From the NCBI GenBank assembly GCA_002491065.1, contig DKVF01000079.1, positions 2,119 to 26,462 on the forward strand: 24,344 nt of DNA, in the 5' to 3' direction. Numbering within the stretch: position 1 is the stretch's first letter; every line of letters begins with the position of its first letter. This DNA is from Peptococcaceae bacterium UBA7185. GTDB lineage: Bacteria; Bacillota; Peptococcia; Peptococcales; Peptococcaceae. Shown piece after piece: positions 22,776 to 24,344 of the stretch. The notes beneath the pieces were generated by a model. It worked only from the letters and a program-made list of their open reading frames with translations, had not been told where the DNA came from and searched no databases. A program made the translations under genes and the position numbers.

Positions 22776-23234
22776 GTGGATAGGCACATGCCGGATGCAC
22801 CTATCTCCGCGCTGCTGGAGATGATGCCCATGTATCACAGTCTTATTTTAAACAAATTAGAATTAAACAAAACAGATTCCTCTGTCCAACATATTACCAA
22901 AAGCCAGTTCCATATTTTGTTGGCACTCATGGCAGATGACTCCTTAACAATGACTCAGCTTTCCGCCTGTATTGCATCATCAAAAGAACAAACCACACGA
23001 GCCGTGGCCCCATTGGTAACAGCAGGACTTGCCGAACGCATTCATGATGAAACCAATCGCAAATTGGTGCGTATTCGTCTGACTGCTAACGGTCGGCTCT
23101 TTTTGCACCACACCAAAGAACATCTGCAGCATTCATTAGAGCAAAAATTCCGCAGTCTTTCCCAGACAGACCAGGAAGAATTGGTGCAATCCTTATATAC
23201 ATTGCTGCGCATTCTAAAGAAAATGCAGGAATAG
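22776..23234 (+). CDS. MarR-family transcriptional regulator
   Basis: 152-residue protein with the winged-helix layout of MarR regulators, dimeric repressors that respond to phenolic or drug-like ligands. N-terminal dimerisation helices (about 1-35), helix-turn-helix LTMTQLSACIASSKEQTTRAVAPLVTAGL (about 57-85) and wing AERIHDETNRKLVRIRLTANG (about 86-106) with the conserved D-x-R/N-x-R/K pattern. I use GTG 22776, since GAGGTG lies six bases before it; a GTG three codons upstream lies within that site. It converges on a DMT-type exporter and is divergent from the S10 operon; control of the exporter is plausible but unproven. Ligand unknown. Confidence 0.9.
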   Translation: MDRHMPDAPISALLEMMPMYHSLILNKLELNKTDSSVQHITKSQFHILLALMADDSLTMTQLSACIASSKEQTTRAVAPLVTAGLAERIHDETNRKLVRIRLTANGRLFLHHTKEHLQHSLEQKFRSLSQTDQEELVQSLYTLLRILKKMQE

Positions 23235-23272
23235 CAGCTGCTTGCAACCTAGCTGCCGTCCATATAGACAAC

Positions 23273-23336
23273 AAAAGCGGAAATACAGTCGTACTGATAT
23301 CAAGATTCCTTCCAGCACGACCTGTGCTCCGCTTTT
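23273..23336. terminator. Shared terminator between the MarR gene and the exporter gene
   Basis: AAAAGCGGA (23273-23281) and TCCGCTTTT (about 23328-23336), with an inner ACAGTCGT/ACGACCTGT pairing, form a long-stalked hairpin with A and T tails on both sides. It lies about 40 bases from each stop codon and can serve both converging genes. Confidence 0.75.
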
Positions 23337-23376
23337 TTCTTCCTTTATAAATATAAAGTGCTTTTTCGCATATTTT

Positions 23377-24282
23377 CTACTCTGTTTGCGTTTTCTCCCC
23401 TGGAAACTGCACATTCAAAACCACAATACCAGCCAAAATCAATATGATTCCGCACAATTTCCCCAATGTCATGCCCTCGTTGAATACAAGCACACCAATG
23501 AGCGTTGCCACCACCGGTTCTACCGTTGCCATCACTGAAGCATGACTGGCCACCACACCTGTAAGCCCCCTAGTATATAACAAATAAGGAAACATACAGG
23601 CGAAAATCCCTAATCCCGCACCATACAGCAGAACCTGCGGATTACTCAGCATAGGCATTAGCTCCGGCACATGACTCAGCGGCAAGGTCCCCAGCGCCGC
23701 CAATACAAACGTATAAAAGGTAATGGTAATACTGTGATATTTCTTCAACGCGTATGTGCTGAAAATGCTATATAACGCATATCCAAATCCCGAAGCCAGT
23801 CCCACCAAAATCCCTACCGGTCCAATATTGCCGCTGCCGTTCAGCCCCGTCACAAAAACACAACCTAAAAAGGTCATCAAGACCACGATCCCCTTTTTCA
23901 CTGTAAATTTTTCGTGAAACAATAAAATTGACATCACCATTACCATCATCGGAGCCGTATAAAGTAATACCGCCGCCACTGACACAGAGACCATAGCAAT
24001 GCAAGTGAAATAACAATAATTAAAGAACATCAGACTACAAATGCCTGTCCCCAAAAACATCCACAAGTCCCGTAAATCAATTTTGAACAGTTGTCGGTTC
24101 GTCACCGCAATATATAACCCCAAACACACCGCAGCAACCCCAATCCGCAGCAGCATAACCTGGAAACGATCCAACCCCAGTGCAGAAAGTTGATTAAAAA
24201 ACAAACCAATAGTACCCCACAAAATACCTGCAACCAAAATATACAGGTAAAAAATATTTCGAATAATCTTACGTGATTGCAT
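23377..24282 (-). CDS. EamA-domain transporter (drug/metabolite transporter superfamily)
   Basis: 301-residue membrane protein with about ten hydrophobic helices in two EamA repeats. The first repeat begins ILVAGILWGTIGLFFNQLSALGLDRFQVMLLRIG, a typical EamA opening with conserved arginine; the second begins GPVGILVGLASGFGYALYSIFSTYALKKYHSITITFYTFVLAALGTLPL. The motif VVASHASVMATVEPVVATLIGVLVFNEGMTLGKLCGIILILAGIVVLN near the end (E-P-V, N/E-G, G-x-x-LI-x-x-G) is diagnostic. Such proteins export amino acids, nucleosides or drugs; the substrate is not predictable. I use ATG 24282, with GGGGAG just ahead; an ATG five codons upstream (24297) is also possible. Confidence 0.92.
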   Translation of the reverse strand: MQSRKIIRNIFYLYILVAGILWGTIGLFFNQLSALGLDRFQVMLLRIGVAAVCLGLYIAVTNRQLFKIDLRDLWMFLGTGICSLMFFNYCYFTCIAMVSVSVAAVLLYTAPMMVMVMSILLFHEKFTVKKGIVVLMTFLGCVFVTGLNGSGNIGPVGILVGLASGFGYALYSIFSTYALKKYHSITITFYTFVLAALGTLPLSHVPELMPMLSNPQVLLYGAGLGIFACMFPYLLYTRGLTGVVASHASVMATVEPVVATLIGVLVFNEGMTLGKLCGIILILAGIVVLNVQFPGEKTQTE

Positions 24283-24333
24283 AAAACTCCCCTTCATTTC
24301 ACCAAACTTATTACTGCCCCTTTATTTTGAAAA

Positions 24334-24344
24334 TGTTTCACGTG
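24334..24344. other. Left part of a probable parS site, cut by the window edge
   Basis: TGTTTCACGTG matches the first 11 bases of the ParB/Spo0J-binding palindrome TGTTTCACGTGAAACA; the last five (AAACA) would lie just outside. parS sites load ParB and SMC for chromosome segregation and cluster near the origin. It lies about 50 bases upstream of the exporter gene. Confidence 0.6.

Noticed and set aside
22775..22784. TGTGGATAG, one mismatch from a DnaA box, and ATATCCACA near 3004
   Set aside because: Single isolated near-matches, one overlapping a start codon; no cluster or AT-rich unwinding region that would suggest an origin.

Overview
This window reads as a chromosomal segment of a low-to-mid GC Bacillota. 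The gene order rplQ-ecfA1-ecfA2-ecfT-truA-rplM-rpsI, rpsD lying inside the alpha operon, the zinc-ribbon form of S14, and a long SRP RNA with an Alu domain all point there. Clostridia or Negativicutes fits better than Bacilli, but this is inference and I cannot name a genus. Most of the window (about 3.0-22.4 kb) is one minus-strand block of core translation genes.

Left part (1-3000): the 3' end of an unidentified plus-strand gene; a minus-strand RimJ-type acetyltransferase; then plus-strand tadA (tRNA wobble deaminase), the SRP RNA gene with its own sigma-A type promoter, a terminator, and larB (nickel-pincer cofactor synthesis) with its terminator. A minus-strand tRNA-Ser(CGA) with its own promoter follows. 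Behind it is a gene-free stretch with a diverged, roughly tandem repeat.

Central part (3000-22400, minus strand, listed 5'->3'): the S10, spc and alpha operons run without a break as rpsJ-rplC-rplD-rplW-rplB-rpsS-rplV-rpsC-rplP-rpmC-rpsQ-rplN-rplX-rplE-rpsN-rpsH-rplF-rplR-rpsE-rpmD-rplO-secY-adk-map-infA-rpmJ-rpsM-rpsK-rpsD-rpoA-rplQ. After a hairpin come the energising genes of an ECF vitamin/metal transporter (ecfA1-ecfA2-ecfT) and truA. rplM-rpsI follow from their own promoter and leader and end at a strong terminator. Together these genes supply ribosomal proteins, the RNA polymerase alpha subunit, the SecY channel, N-terminal Met removal, IF-1 and adenylate kinase.

Right part (22400-24344): a gene-free divergent promoter region with a structured S10 leader, then a plus-strand MarR-family regulator converging on a minus-strand EamA/DMT-type exporter across a shared terminator. 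The last 11 bases match the left 11 bases of the 16-bp ParB-binding parS consensus, which suggests an origin-proximal position.

I see no defence island, mobile element, CRISPR array or obviously new multi-gene system. The points most worth a second look are the cut parS site, the structured leaders before rpsJ and rplM, promoters fused to the stop codons of preceding genes, and the repeat cluster beside tRNA-Ser.
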